From positions 1-10,394 of the forward strand of contig CAZEFK010000234.1 in assembly GCA_964511405.1 (NCBI GenBank): DNA of 10,394 nt, given 5' to 3'. Position 1 is the stretch's first letter; the number at the start of each line of letters is the position of its first letter. Shown here in pieces: positions 1-6,474 of this stretch. The translations under genes and the position numbers were made by a program. Source of the stretch: CAZEFK01 sp964511405. Lineage in GTDB: Bacteria > Pseudomonadota > Alphaproteobacteria > Elsterales > Elsteraceae. The notes beneath the pieces are model-generated. The model saw only the letters and a program-made list of their open reading frames with translations. It was not told the origin of the DNA and searched no databases.

Positions 1-385
1 CCAGATCGGGCGCAACTGCCACCTGTCCGGCGGCGTCGGCATCGGCGGCGTGCTGGAGCCGCTGCAGGCCAACCCCGTCATCATCGAGGACGACTGCTTC
101 ATCGGCGCCCGCTCCGAGGTGGTCGAGGGCGTCATCGTCGAGACCGGCGCCGTCCTGTCGATGGGCGTGTTCCTCAGCGCCTCGACCAAGATCGTCGACC
201 GCGCCACCGGCGAGATCACCTATGGCCGGGTGCCGGCCTATTCGGTGGTGGTGCCGGGCGCTTTACCGGGGGCGCCGCTGCCCGACGGCTCGCCCGGTCC
301 GTCGCTGGCGTGCGCGGTGATCATCAAGCGCGTCGACGCCAGGACCCGGGCCAAGACCGCCATCAACGAGCTGTTGCGCGCGTGA
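1..385 (+). CDS. dapD: 2,3,4,5-tetrahydropyridine-2,6-dicarboxylate N-succinyltransferase, C-terminal part (5' end outside window)
   Basis: The reading frame is open from base 2 to a TGA at 383-385 and gives the last 127 residues; E. coli DapD has about 274, so the N-terminal half lies upstream of the window. The enzyme transfers succinyl from succinyl-CoA to tetrahydrodipicolinate in the cytoplasmic succinylase branch of lysine and diaminopimelate synthesis. The visible part is left-handed parallel beta-helix sequence with hexapeptide repeats. It contains the family landmarks HLSGGVGIGGVLEPLQA, CFIGARSEVVEG, STKIVDRATGE, PAYSVVVPG and the C-terminal AVIIKRVD...RAKTAINELLR, which closely match the DapD C-terminus known from E. 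coli. The following gene starts 10 bases after the stop on the same strand, so the two may be co-transcribed. Nothing looks broken. Confidence 0.96.
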   Translation, partial: QIGRNCHLSGGVGIGGVLEPLQANPVIIEDDCFIGARSEVVEGVIVETGAVLSMGVFLSASTKIVDRATGEITYGRVPAYSVVVPGALPGAPLPDGSPGPSLACAVIIKRVDARTRAKTAINELLRA

Positions 386-395
386 CCGGCTGCGC

Positions 396-950
396 GTGAG
401 CGCCGTGCCGGACCGATCCGAGGCCGCGCGCGCCCTGGCGGGCGCGCTTCGGCTGATGCGCTTCGACGCCACCGGGCTCGATCTGTTCGAACGGACCCCG
501 AACGGCTTTTGGCGCTCGTTCGGGCTGGCGCTGCCGATTCTTCCGATCCATTTGTGGCTGATGCCGCTGCCGGGGCCGGCCGACGCCGATGCCGGCCTGC
601 GGCTGGTGCTGGCGCTGCTGATCTATGCCGTGCTGTGGCTGGCGTTCCCGGTGGTGCTGCTGACGGCGGTCGACCGGATCGGACGGCGCGACCGGTATTT
701 CGACTTCGTGGTCGCGAACAATTGGCTGAACGCGCCGGGCTCCGTGCTGCAGGCGGGACTGGCGCTGCTGGTCCAGCTTGTTCCAGTGCCGGGCGATGTG
801 GCGGCGCTGCTGTCCTCTGTCCTGTATCTCTACGTGCTGGCGGTCGAGTGGTTCACGCTCAAGCGGGCGCTGGCCGTGTCAGGGCTCGTCGCGTTCGGGC
901 TCACGCTCCTCGACTGTGCCATCAGCCAGATCGTCATTTCGGCACCCTGA
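396..950 (+). CDS. Uncharacterised multi-pass membrane protein
   Basis: This is a 184-residue protein starting at GTG 396, 10 bases after dapD; a second in-frame GTG lies at 405 and no strong Shine-Dalgarno separates them. I do not recognise a characterised family. A short amphipathic N-terminus (residues 1-38, containing RFDATGLDLFERTP) is followed by about five hydrophobic stretches near residues 40-57, 68-91, 116-131, 136-152 and 158-180, so it is an inner-membrane protein. The loop around residues 92-112 is charged (DRIGRRDRYFDF). The codon pattern and sensible hydrophobic periodicity support real coding; the competing frame at 509-1135 is an Ala/Arg/Gly-rich shadow. Its last 72 bases overlap the 3' end of truA on the opposite strand. 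No function is proposed; position next to dapD is the only context. Confidence 0.75.
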   Translation: MSAVPDRSEAARALAGALRLMRFDATGLDLFERTPNGFWRSFGLALPILPIHLWLMPLPGPADADAGLRLVLALLIYAVLWLAFPVVLLTAVDRIGRRDRYFDFVVANNWLNAPGSVLQAGLALLVQLVPVPGDVAALLSSVLYLYVLAVEWFTLKRALAVSGLVAFGLTLLDCAISQIVISAP

Positions 951-1685
951 CGGGTAACCGACGCCGATCAGGTACAACCCGGCGGCCGGCGCGGTCGGTC
1001 CCGCCACGGCGCGGTCGCGCGCGTCGAGCACGGCCGACACCTGGAACTCCGGCCAGCGGCCGAGCCCGACCTGGACCAAGGTGCCGACGATATTGCGCAC
1101 CTGGTGATGCAGGAACGAGCGGGCCGCGGCGGTGACCACGACCTCGTCGCCGGCCCGCGCCACGGCCAGGGCGCCCAGCGTCTTCACCGGCGACGCCGCC
1201 TGGCACAGCTTGGCCCGGAAGCTGGAGAAATCGTGGCGGCCGACCAGCCGCTGGGCAGCGCGGTGCATGGCCTCGGCGTCGAGTGGCCGGGCGATCGCCC
1301 ACACCCGCTCGCGGTCGAGGACCGGCGGCGCCCGGCGGTTGAGGATGCGGTAGCGGTAGCGCCGCTCGGTCGCCGAGAAGCGGGCGTGGAAGTCGGGCGG
1401 GACCGCCTCGACCGCCAGCACCGCGACCGGCGCCGGCCGCAGGTGGAAGTTCAGCGCCTCGCGGAGGCGCAACGGCGCCCAGTCGCGCGCCAGGTCGACA
1501 TGGGCGACCTGGCCCAGGGCGTGGACCCCGGCGTCGGTGCGGCCGGCGCCGACCACCTCGGCGGGCGCTCCGGCCGTGCGCTCGACCGCCGCCTCCAGCG
1601 CCGCCTGCACCGAGGGGCCGTTGTCCTGGCGCTGCCAGCCGACGAACGGCCCGCCGTCATACTCCAGGGTCAGCTTGAAGCGCAT
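879..1685 (-). CDS. truA: tRNA pseudouridine(38-40) synthase
   Basis: A 268-residue cytoplasmic enzyme that isomerises uridines 38-40 of the tRNA anticodon stem-loop to pseudouridine. The start is ATG at 1685-1683, giving the canonical opening MRFKLTLEYDGGPFVGWQRQ; the frame is open further upstream, but that is fmt antiframe sequence. The catalytic motif GRTDAGVHA is at residues 48-56 with the nucleophile Asp51. Further TruA signatures are DFSSFRA (about 173-179), the FLHHQVRNIVGTL block and a C-terminal LYLIGVGYP, where the family usually ends. Here 23 more residues follow, rich in acidic and Arg residues and encoded entirely antisense to the last codons of the membrane protein gene. The start overlaps fmt by 29 bases, consistent with translational coupling in a def-fmt-truA operon. 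Confidence 0.95.
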   Translation of the reverse strand: MRFKLTLEYDGGPFVGWQRQDNGPSVQAALEAAVERTAGAPAEVVGAGRTDAGVHALGQVAHVDLARDWAPLRLREALNFHLRPAPVAVLAVEAVPPDFHARFSATERRYRYRILNRRAPPVLDRERVWAIARPLDAEAMHRAAQRLVGRHDFSSFRAKLCQAASPVKTLGALAVARAGDEVVVTAAARSFLHHQVRNIVGTLVQVGLGRWPEFQVSAVLDARDRAVAGPTAPAAGLYLIGVGYPSGCRNDDLADGTVEEREPERDEP

Positions 1686-2592
1686 CGGCGAGCAGGGTGC
1701 CGGCGGCGACCGGGAAGCCGTTGAGGAAGGCGCGGCGGTCGACCGGGCCGCGGCCAGGGCGTTGCAGCCGCGTCGGACGGATCGCGCCGTCGGCGCAGGC
1801 GATGGCAAGGTCGTCGTCCAGCACCCGTCCCGGCGGGCCGGCGCCCGCGACCAGCTCGGCCGCCAGCAGCTTGACCCGCTCGCCGCCGATCAGGGCGTAG
1901 GCGCCGGGTTTGGGTGCGAAGGCCCGGATCCGGCGTTCGACCGCGGCGGCCGGTTCGGTCCAGGGCAGCGCCAGCTCGGCCTTGTCGACCTTGGCGGCAT
2001 AGGTGGCGCCCTCGGCGGGCTGGGGTTGCGGCCGCCACGCGGCGGGATCGGCCAAGGCCTCGACGATCAGCCGTGCGCCCAGCACCGCCAAGGTGTCGTG
2101 CAGGGCGCCACCGGTCGTCCCGGGCCCGATCGGCACGGCTTCGGCGCGCAGCATCGGGCCGGTGTCGAGACCGGCGTCCATGACCATCAGGGTGATCCCG
2201 GTCTCGGCGTCGCCGGCCAGGATCGCGCGCTGGATCGGCGCCGCGCCGCGCCAGCGCGGCAGCAACGACGCGTGGATGTTCAGGCACCCAAGGCGTGGGG
2301 CGGCGAGGATCGGCGGCGGCAGGATCAGGCCGTAGGCGGCGACCACGGCGCAGTCGAGCCCGAGCGCCGCGAACGCCGCCTGCTCGTCCGGGTTGCGCAG
2401 AGTCTTGGGCGTGCGCACCGGCAGGCCATGGCGCTCGGCCAAGCGGTGCACGGCCGACGGCTCCAGCTTCTGCCCGCGGCCCGCGGGCCGCGGCGGCTGG
2501 CTGTACACGGCCGCGATGTCGTGGCCTGAAGCGATCAGCGCCGCCAGGGCCGAGGCGGCGAACTCAGGCGTGCCGAGGACCGCGAGCCTCAC
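1657..2592 (-). CDS. fmt: Methionyl-tRNA formyltransferase
   Basis: This 311-residue cytoplasmic enzyme transfers a formyl group from 10-formyltetrahydrofolate to initiator Met-tRNA. The start is GTG at 2592-2590, giving VRLAVLGTPEFAASAL. That GTG shares bases with the TGA of def (GTGA overlap), which indicates coupled translation. The N-terminal Rossmann-like formyltransferase domain (about 1-190) carries the catalytic triad in the usual context: Asn105 and His107 in CLNIHASLLPRWRGAAPI, and Asp143 in VMDAGLDTGPM. The SLLP folate-binding loop is intact. The C-terminal domain (about 205-311) starts after TYAAKVDKAE and has the usual RRIRAFAPKPGAY block, which contributes to tRNA binding. The 3' end overlaps truA by 29 bases. 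Length and motifs are standard; nothing is unusual. Confidence 0.97.
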   Translation of the reverse strand: MRLAVLGTPEFAASALAALIASGHDIAAVYSQPPRPAGRGQKLEPSAVHRLAERHGLPVRTPKTLRNPDEQAAFAALGLDCAVVAAYGLILPPPILAAPRLGCLNIHASLLPRWRGAAPIQRAILAGDAETGITLMVMDAGLDTGPMLRAEAVPIGPGTTGGALHDTLAVLGARLIVEALADPAAWRPQPQPAEGATYAAKVDKAELALPWTEPAAAVERRIRAFAPKPGAYALIGGERVKLLAAELVAGAGPPGRVLDDDLAIACADGAIRPTRLQRPGRGPVDRRAFLNGFPVAAGTLLADALQADPGV

Positions 2593-3107
2593 GCCACTTC
2601 GGCCGAGCGCTTGGCCTTCTGCAGCTTGCGCAGGATGATGTTGCGCTTGAGCGGGCTCAGGTGATCCAGGAACAGCACGCCGTCCAGGTGGTCGATCTCG
2701 TGCTGCAGGCACACCGAGAGCAGGCCCTCGGGCTCGATCTCGCGGCGCACGCCGTCGCGATCGAGATAGCGGATCCGGACCCGGGCCGGCCGCACGACCT
2801 CGCCATAGAGCTCGGGCACCGACAGGCACCCCTCCTCGAAGGGCGCGAGTTCGGGCGACGCCCAGACGATCTCGGGATTGACCAGCGCCATGGGCGCGGG
2901 CGGGTCGTCCTTGCGCGCGCAGTCGATGACGATCACCCGGTGCGTCGATCCGACCTGCGGGCCCGCGAGCCCGATGCCGTTGGAGGCGTACATGGTCTCC
3001 AACATGTCGTCGAGGAGCTGGCGGATGGCGTCGTCGACCTGGGGCACCGGCTTGGCCTTGACCTTCAGGCGCGGATCTGGAGCGATCAGGACAGGCAGGC
3101 GAGCCAT
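2589..3107 (-). CDS. def: Peptide deformylase
   Basis: A 172-residue metalloenzyme that removes the formyl group from the N-terminal formyl-methionine of nascent proteins, the counterpart of fmt directly downstream. All three deformylase motifs are visible: GIGLAGPQVG (44-53; Gly49 where many relatives have Ala), EGCLSVP (92-98, metal ligand Cys94) and QHEIDHLDG (135-143, metal ligands His136 and His140, catalytic Glu137). Length is normal for type I enzymes. The ATG at 3107-3105 is preceded by a short GAGG element about six bases away and by a promoter-like sequence. It is the first gene of the def-fmt-truA operon and is transcribed divergently from the plus-strand RibD-like operon. Confidence 0.97.
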   Translation of the reverse strand: MARLPVLIAPDPRLKVKAKPVPQVDDAIRQLLDDMLETMYASNGIGLAGPQVGSTHRVIVIDCARKDDPPAPMALVNPEIVWASPELAPFEEGCLSVPELYGEVVRPARVRIRYLDRDGVRREIEPEGLLSVCLQHEIDHLDGVLFLDHLSPLKRNIILRKLQKAKRSAEVA

Positions 3108-3148
3108 GGCGCCTCGGCGCGGGGTAGCGGGGAAGTCGGCATATTCGC

Positions 3149-3177
3149 TAGGTATGCGGCGCCATCGGTGCCGTCAA
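3149..3177 (-). promoter_or_regulatory. Putative sigma-70 type promoter for def-fmt-truA
   Basis: On the minus strand, TTGACG (3177-3172, five of six matches to TTGACA) is followed after exactly 17 bases by TACCTA (3154-3149) as a weak -10. This places the transcript start about 35-40 bases ahead of the def ATG. The spacing and the -35 are good but the -10 is poor. A 5-bp dyad, GCATA/TATGC (3139-3157), straddles the -10. This is inference from sequence only. Confidence 0.4.
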
Positions 3178-3241
3178 GCGGTGGCCGCGCCGTCCTGCTG
3201 CCGCAGGGTTACCTTTGCCTGAGCGAGCCGAAACTTCCCGC

Positions 3242-4054
3242 ATGGCCAGCAGCAATCCGGTCACAACCGCCGAGCTTCCGCGCGCGCCGCATCCCGTCGA
3301 CGAGGACGCGCGATGGCAGCGGCTGCTCCGCTGCCGCGACCGCCGGGCCGGACTGGGTGAGAAGGGACTGGGCGAAACCGGGGATTGTCCCTTGACGGAG
3401 CTGTACCGGCCGTTCCTGGCCCGCGACCGCTTCGTGCTCGGCCATATCGGCCAGAGCCTGGATGGTCGCATCGCCACCCTTTCGGGTGATTCGCGGACGA
3501 TCAACGGTGCCGCCAACATCCTGCATCTGCACCGCCTTCGGGCCCTGGCCGACGCCGTGGTGGTGGGCGCCGGCACGGTGGCGGCCGACGATCCGCGACT
3601 GACGACGCGGCTGTGTCCGGGGCCGTCCCCGGTTCGGGTGGTGCTCGACCCGCGGCGCCGACTCCATCCGGCCTTTGGCCTGTTCTGCGACGGCGCCGCG
3701 CCGACCCTGGTGATCGCGGCCGCCGAGCATGCCGACGGCGCGGTCGGCGACGCCGAGGTGGTGGGCGTGCCGGCCGGGCCGGACGGTCTCGACCTTGGCG
3801 CCGTCGTCCAGGCCTTGGCCGAGCGCGGCCTGACCCGGCTGTTCGTGGAGGGCGGCGGCATCACCATCTCGCGCTTCCTGGCGGCCGGGCGGCTCGACCG
3901 CCTGCAGGTGACGGTGGCCCCGGTGCTGATGGGCTCCGGCCGGCCCAGCCTGGCCTTGCCCGCGATCGCGTCCATGGCCGGCGCGTTGCGGCCGGCGGTG
4001 CGGCGGTTCATGCTGGGCGACGACGTGCTGTTCGAGTGCTGCTTCGATGGGTGA
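3242..4054 (+). CDS. RibD C-terminal-type (DHFR-fold) NAD(P)H-dependent reductase
   Basis: A 270-residue protein with a RibD C-terminal reductase domain, the family that reduces the ribosyl group of the riboflavin intermediate 5-amino-6-ribosylaminouracil phosphate. The domain spans about residues 62-270: SLDGRIA (72-78), an LHLHRLRALADAVVVGAGTV stretch, then GTVAADDPRLTTR (111-123), RVVLDPRRR (132-140) and the EGGG loop (203-206), typical of the NADPH-binding fold. There is no cytidine-deaminase-like N-terminal domain (no HxE or CxxC zinc motif). Instead there are about 60 residues of unassigned sequence, so this is not a complete bifunctional RibD. The ATG at 3242 is chosen by default; an in-frame TTG at 3215 would add nine residues and has a better-placed AGGG (3205-3208). 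Its stop overlaps the next gene by 8 bases. Together with a pterin-synthase-like gene and glycosyltransferases downstream, the substrate is probably not the riboflavin intermediate; that is inference. Confidence 0.85.
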   Translation: MASSNPVTTAELPRAPHPVDEDARWQRLLRCRDRRAGLGEKGLGETGDCPLTELYRPFLARDRFVLGHIGQSLDGRIATLSGDSRTINGAANILHLHRLRALADAVVVGAGTVAADDPRLTTRLCPGPSPVRVVLDPRRRLHPAFGLFCDGAAPTLVIAAAEHADGAVGDAEVVGVPAGPDGLDLGAVVQALAERGLTRLFVEGGGITISRFLAAGRLDRLQVTVAPVLMGSGRPSLALPAIASMAGALRPAVRRFMLGDDVLFECCFDG

Positions 4055-5027
4055 TGCGGGCCCCGGCCCGGCCGATGCCTTCTGGATCGTGGAACGGGGA
4101 CGCGGCGAGATCCGGCGCCAGATGTTGGGGACGCTGGGCCCCGGCCAGGTGCGGGTGCGCGCCCGCGCCGGGGCCATCAGCCGCGGCACCGAATCCCTGG
4201 TGTTCCGGGGGCGGGTGCCGCCCAGCCAGTACGAGGTCATGCGCTGCCCGTTCCAGGAGGGCGAGTTCCCGGTCCCGGTCAAGTACGGCTATTGCTCGGT
4301 CGGCGTGATCGAGGCCGGCCCGGGCGCCGGCGGCCGGGTGTTCTGCCTGCACCCGCACCAGACCCGCTACGACGTGCCGGCCAGCTTCGCGGTGCCGATC
4401 CCGGATTCGGTGCCCGACGCGCGGGCGACCCTGGCCGCCAACCTGGAGACGGCGATCAACGGCCTGTGGGATGCGGGGCCGCGTCTCGGCGACCGCATCG
4501 CCGTGATCGGCGCCGGGCTGGTCGGGCTGCTGTCGGCGCTGCTGGCGTCCGACATCCCAGGGACCGAGGTCGAGGTGATCGAGCCCGATCCCGCCCGCGC
4601 CGAGGTGGCGCGCGACCTTGGGCTGGCCGTGGTCGCGGCCGAGCGCGCGACCCGGGCCGTCGACCTGGTGATCCATGCCAGCGGCAATCCCGCCGGCCTG
4701 CCGGTGGCGCTCGACCTGGCGGGCTTCGAGGCGACGGTCCTGGAACTCAGCTGGTTCGGCGACCAGCCGGTCACCCTGCCCCTGGGCGAGGCCTTCCACT
4801 CCCGGCGCCTGCGCCTGATCGGCAGCCAGGTCGGCGCCGTCGCGGCCGAGCGCCGGGCCCGGCGCGGGCATCGCGACCGCCTGCAGCTGGCGCTGTCGCT
4901 GCTGGCCGATCCGCGTTATGACCGCCTGATCGGCGGATCGGTGGCCTTCGCCGACCTGCCCCAGCGCTTCCCCGATGTCGTGGCCGGCCGCTTGGCCGGC
5001 CCCGGGATCCTGGTGCGCTTCGACTGA
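4047..5027 (+). CDS. MDR-superfamily (BchC-like) dehydrogenase lacking the usual zinc ligands
   Basis: A 326-residue medium-chain dehydrogenase/reductase, probably annotated automatically as zinc-binding alcohol dehydrogenase. The N-terminal GroES-like domain (about 10-120) has AGAISRGTES (41-50) where zinc enzymes have G-I-C-G-T-D, so the first zinc-ligand Cys is Ser45. The GHE motif is also absent (VKYGYCSVG, 78-86) and there is no four-Cys structural-zinc loop. The Rossmann domain is clear: VIGAGLVGLL (153-162), with acidic residues Glu179 and Asp181 at the end of the second strand, which favours NAD(H). The SRGTE pattern resembles the bacteriochlorophyllide dehydrogenase BchC subgroup, but no photosynthesis genes are present and I do not call it BchC. 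It overlaps the RibD-like gene by 8 bases and precedes the PTPS-like gene by 10, so it should act in the same pathway. Confidence 0.85.
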   Translation: MGDAGPGPADAFWIVERGRGEIRRQMLGTLGPGQVRVRARAGAISRGTESLVFRGRVPPSQYEVMRCPFQEGEFPVPVKYGYCSVGVIEAGPGAGGRVFCLHPHQTRYDVPASFAVPIPDSVPDARATLAANLETAINGLWDAGPRLGDRIAVIGAGLVGLLSALLASDIPGTEVEVIEPDPARAEVARDLGLAVVAAERATRAVDLVIHASGNPAGLPVALDLAGFEATVLELSWFGDQPVTLPLGEAFHSRRLRLIGSQVGAVAAERRARRGHRDRLQLALSLLADPRYDRLIGGSVAFADLPQRFPDVVAGRLAGPGILVRFD

Positions 5028-5037
5028 AAGGCCGGTC

Positions 5038-5442
5038 ATGTTCAGCGTCTCGGTCAGCGACCATGTGATGATCGCCCACAGCCTGCGCGGGGCGGTGTTC
5101 GGCCCGGCGCAGCGCCTCCATGGCGCCACATATGTGGTGACGGTGACGCTGCGCCGCCCGGGGCTCGATGCCGACGGCATCGTCGCCGACATCGGGGCGC
5201 TGACCGGCCTGCTGTCCGAGGTGCTGGAGCCTCTGCGCTACCGCAACCTGGACGACGAGCCCGCCTTCTCGGGCGTCAACACGACCACCGAGGTCCTGGC
5301 CCGGCATCTGTTCGACGCGCTGGCCGCCCGCATCCGCGCCGGCGCGCTCGGGGGCGATACCGCCACCGCGCTCGCCGCCATGACGGTGACCTTGGGAGAG
5401 ACGCCGACGGCCGCCGCGGCCTATGAGGGCCCGCTCGCCTGA
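5038..5442 (+). CDS. Divergent 6-pyruvoyl-tetrahydropterin synthase / QueD-like protein
   Basis: A 134-residue small T-fold protein. The ATG at 5038 is chosen because GAAAGG (5026-5031) lies six bases upstream and the usual family N-terminus follows; the frame is open to 4975, but that stretch is dehydrogenase antiframe. Recognisable family elements are VMIAHSL (10-16), RLHGATYVVTV (26-36), the NTTTEVLA block (81-88) and Glu121 in LGETPT. Key residues differ from canonical PTPS/QueD. HGH is HGA, so one zinc-ligand His is Ala30; the catalytic Cys before it is missing (FGPAQRLHG); and the DHHxLN segment with the catalytic Asp-His is RYRNLDD (67-73). His9 next to the retained His14 and His28 could complete a metal site. 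Canonical dihydroneopterin-triphosphate chemistry is therefore doubtful. It shares CTGA with the next gene if that starts at CTG. Confidence 0.85.
   Translation: MFSVSVSDHVMIAHSLRGAVFGPAQRLHGATYVVTVTLRRPGLDADGIVADIGALTGLLSEVLEPLRYRNLDDEPAFSGVNTTTEVLARHLFDALAARIRAGALGGDTATALAAMTVTLGETPTAAAAYEGPLA
5425..5429 (+). promoter_or_regulatory. Ribosome binding site that favours an upstream CTG start for the GT4 gene
   Basis: GAGGG lies inside the end of the PTPS-like gene, nine bases before CTG 5439. The later GTG at 5454 has no purine-rich element at useful distance. This supports starting the glycosyltransferase at CTG, overlapping the TGA of the preceding gene. Confidence 0.4.
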
Positions 5443-6437
5443 CCCGCCATCTGGTGGTCCCCGGCCCGCTGGGCCAGGCGACCGGCGGCTATCGGTACAT
5501 GGCGCGGCTCGCGGCCGGGCTGGCACCGATCCAGGTGCACGAGCTCGCCGGCCGCTTTCCCCTGGTCGATGACGCCGCCTGCGCCGCCGCGACGGCAGCC
5601 GCGCGCGGCTGGCGCGCCGGCGCCTGCGTTTTGATCGACGGCTTGGCGCTGCCGGCCTTTGCCGGGCTGCTGGACGGCCGGTGCTGGCGCCTGGTCGCGG
5701 TGGTCCATCATCCGCTGTGGCTGGAGACGGGGCTCGCACCCGCCGACCGGGCCGCCCTGGCGGCGATCGAGCGGGCGCTGCTGGCCGCGGCCGATGCCGT
5801 GATCGCGACCAGCTCCGAGACCGTTCGGGATTTGGCGGCACTGGGCGTGGCGCCCGGTCGGGTGACCGTGGCGCAGCCGGGCACCGACCGGCCGCCGCCC
5901 GTGCGGCATCGCGGCCGGCGCTTGCTGACCGTCGCGACCCTGGTGCCGCGCAAGGGCCACCTGACTGTGCTGGCCGCCCTGCAGCGGCTGGGGCCGGGCT
6001 GGCAGCTGGAGCTGGTCGGCAGCGACCGCCGCGACCCCCGGCACGCCGCCCGGGTCCGCACCGCGATCCGGCTGCGCGGCCTGGCCCGGCGGGTGCGGGT
6101 GCGGGGCGAGGTGCCCGACGCGGCGTTGGCGCGGGCCTGGCGGCGCGCTGGGCTGTTCGTGCTGCCCAGCGCCCACGAAGGCTATGGCATGGCCGTAGCC
6201 GAGGCGCTGGCCCACGGCCTGCCGGTGGTCGCTAGCCAGGCCGGCGCGCTGTCCGGGGTGGTGCCGCCGAGGGCCGGTCGTCTGGTGCCGCCGGGCGACG
6301 CCCGGGCGCTCGCGCACGCCATCCGGGCCGTGGCGCGCGGGCGGGCGCGCTTCGGCTGCGGCGCCCGCGCCGCCGCCGCGCGCCTGCCTGGCTGGGACCG
6401 GACCGTGGCCGCCGTGCGATGGATAACCGAAGGTTAA
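5439..6437 (+). CDS. Family 4 (GT-B fold) glycosyltransferase
   Basis: A retaining GT-B glycosyltransferase of about 332 residues, predicted cytoplasmic, transferring a sugar from an activated nucleotide donor. The frame opens after an in-frame TGA at 5424-5426 and contains no ATG before the conserved N-terminus. GTG 5454 would cut off the first beta strand, whereas CTG 5439 yields MTRHLVVPGPLGQATGGY, has GAGGG nine bases upstream and overlaps the previous stop as CTGA. I therefore prefer CTG; GTG is the conservative alternative. The N-terminal domain includes the glycine-rich GQATGGY and LVAVVHHPLW. The C-terminal domain has LLTVATLVPRKGH (Arg-Lys donor-phosphate contacts) and HEGYGMAVAE (about 246-255), an intact EX7E motif, followed by GLPVVAS and GRLVPPGD. 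The acceptor cannot be read from sequence; the pterin-synthase-like neighbour suggests a small heterocycle. Confidence 0.87.
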   Translation: MTRHLVVPGPLGQATGGYRYMARLAAGLAPIQVHELAGRFPLVDDAACAAATAAARGWRAGACVLIDGLALPAFAGLLDGRCWRLVAVVHHPLWLETGLAPADRAALAAIERALLAAADAVIATSSETVRDLAALGVAPGRVTVAQPGTDRPPPVRHRGRRLLTVATLVPRKGHLTVLAALQRLGPGWQLELVGSDRRDPRHAARVRTAIRLRGLARRVRVRGEVPDAALARAWRRAGLFVLPSAHEGYGMAVAEALAHGLPVVASQAGALSGVVPPRAGRLVPPGDARALAHAIRAVARGRARFGCGARAAAARLPGWDRTVAAVRWITEG

Positions 6438-6474
6438 CTGGCTGCGGCGCCGGCGCCAGCTACCATGGCGCCCC

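Noticed and set aside
1537..2529. Plus-strand open frame opposite fmt and truA
   Set aside because: No domain and repetitive Gly/Arg/Gln composition, while both genes on the minus strand are unambiguous.
3242..4054. Riboflavin operon with complete RibD
   Set aside because: No deaminase domain, and no ribE, ribBA or ribH in the window.
3209..4282. Long antisense open frame across the RibD-like and MDR genes
   Set aside because: Low-complexity Arg/Gly/Pro/His-rich translation, no family motif, and fully explained by codon bias of the genes on the other strand.
4047..5027. Calling the MDR gene bchC and inferring phototrophy
   Set aside because: Only a short motif resembles BchC and no other bacteriochlorophyll gene is in the window.
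4008..5192. Antisense 394-codon open frame opposite the MDR and PTPS-like genes
   Set aside because: Typical third-position GC shadow; the sense strand has recognisable domains and coupled starts.
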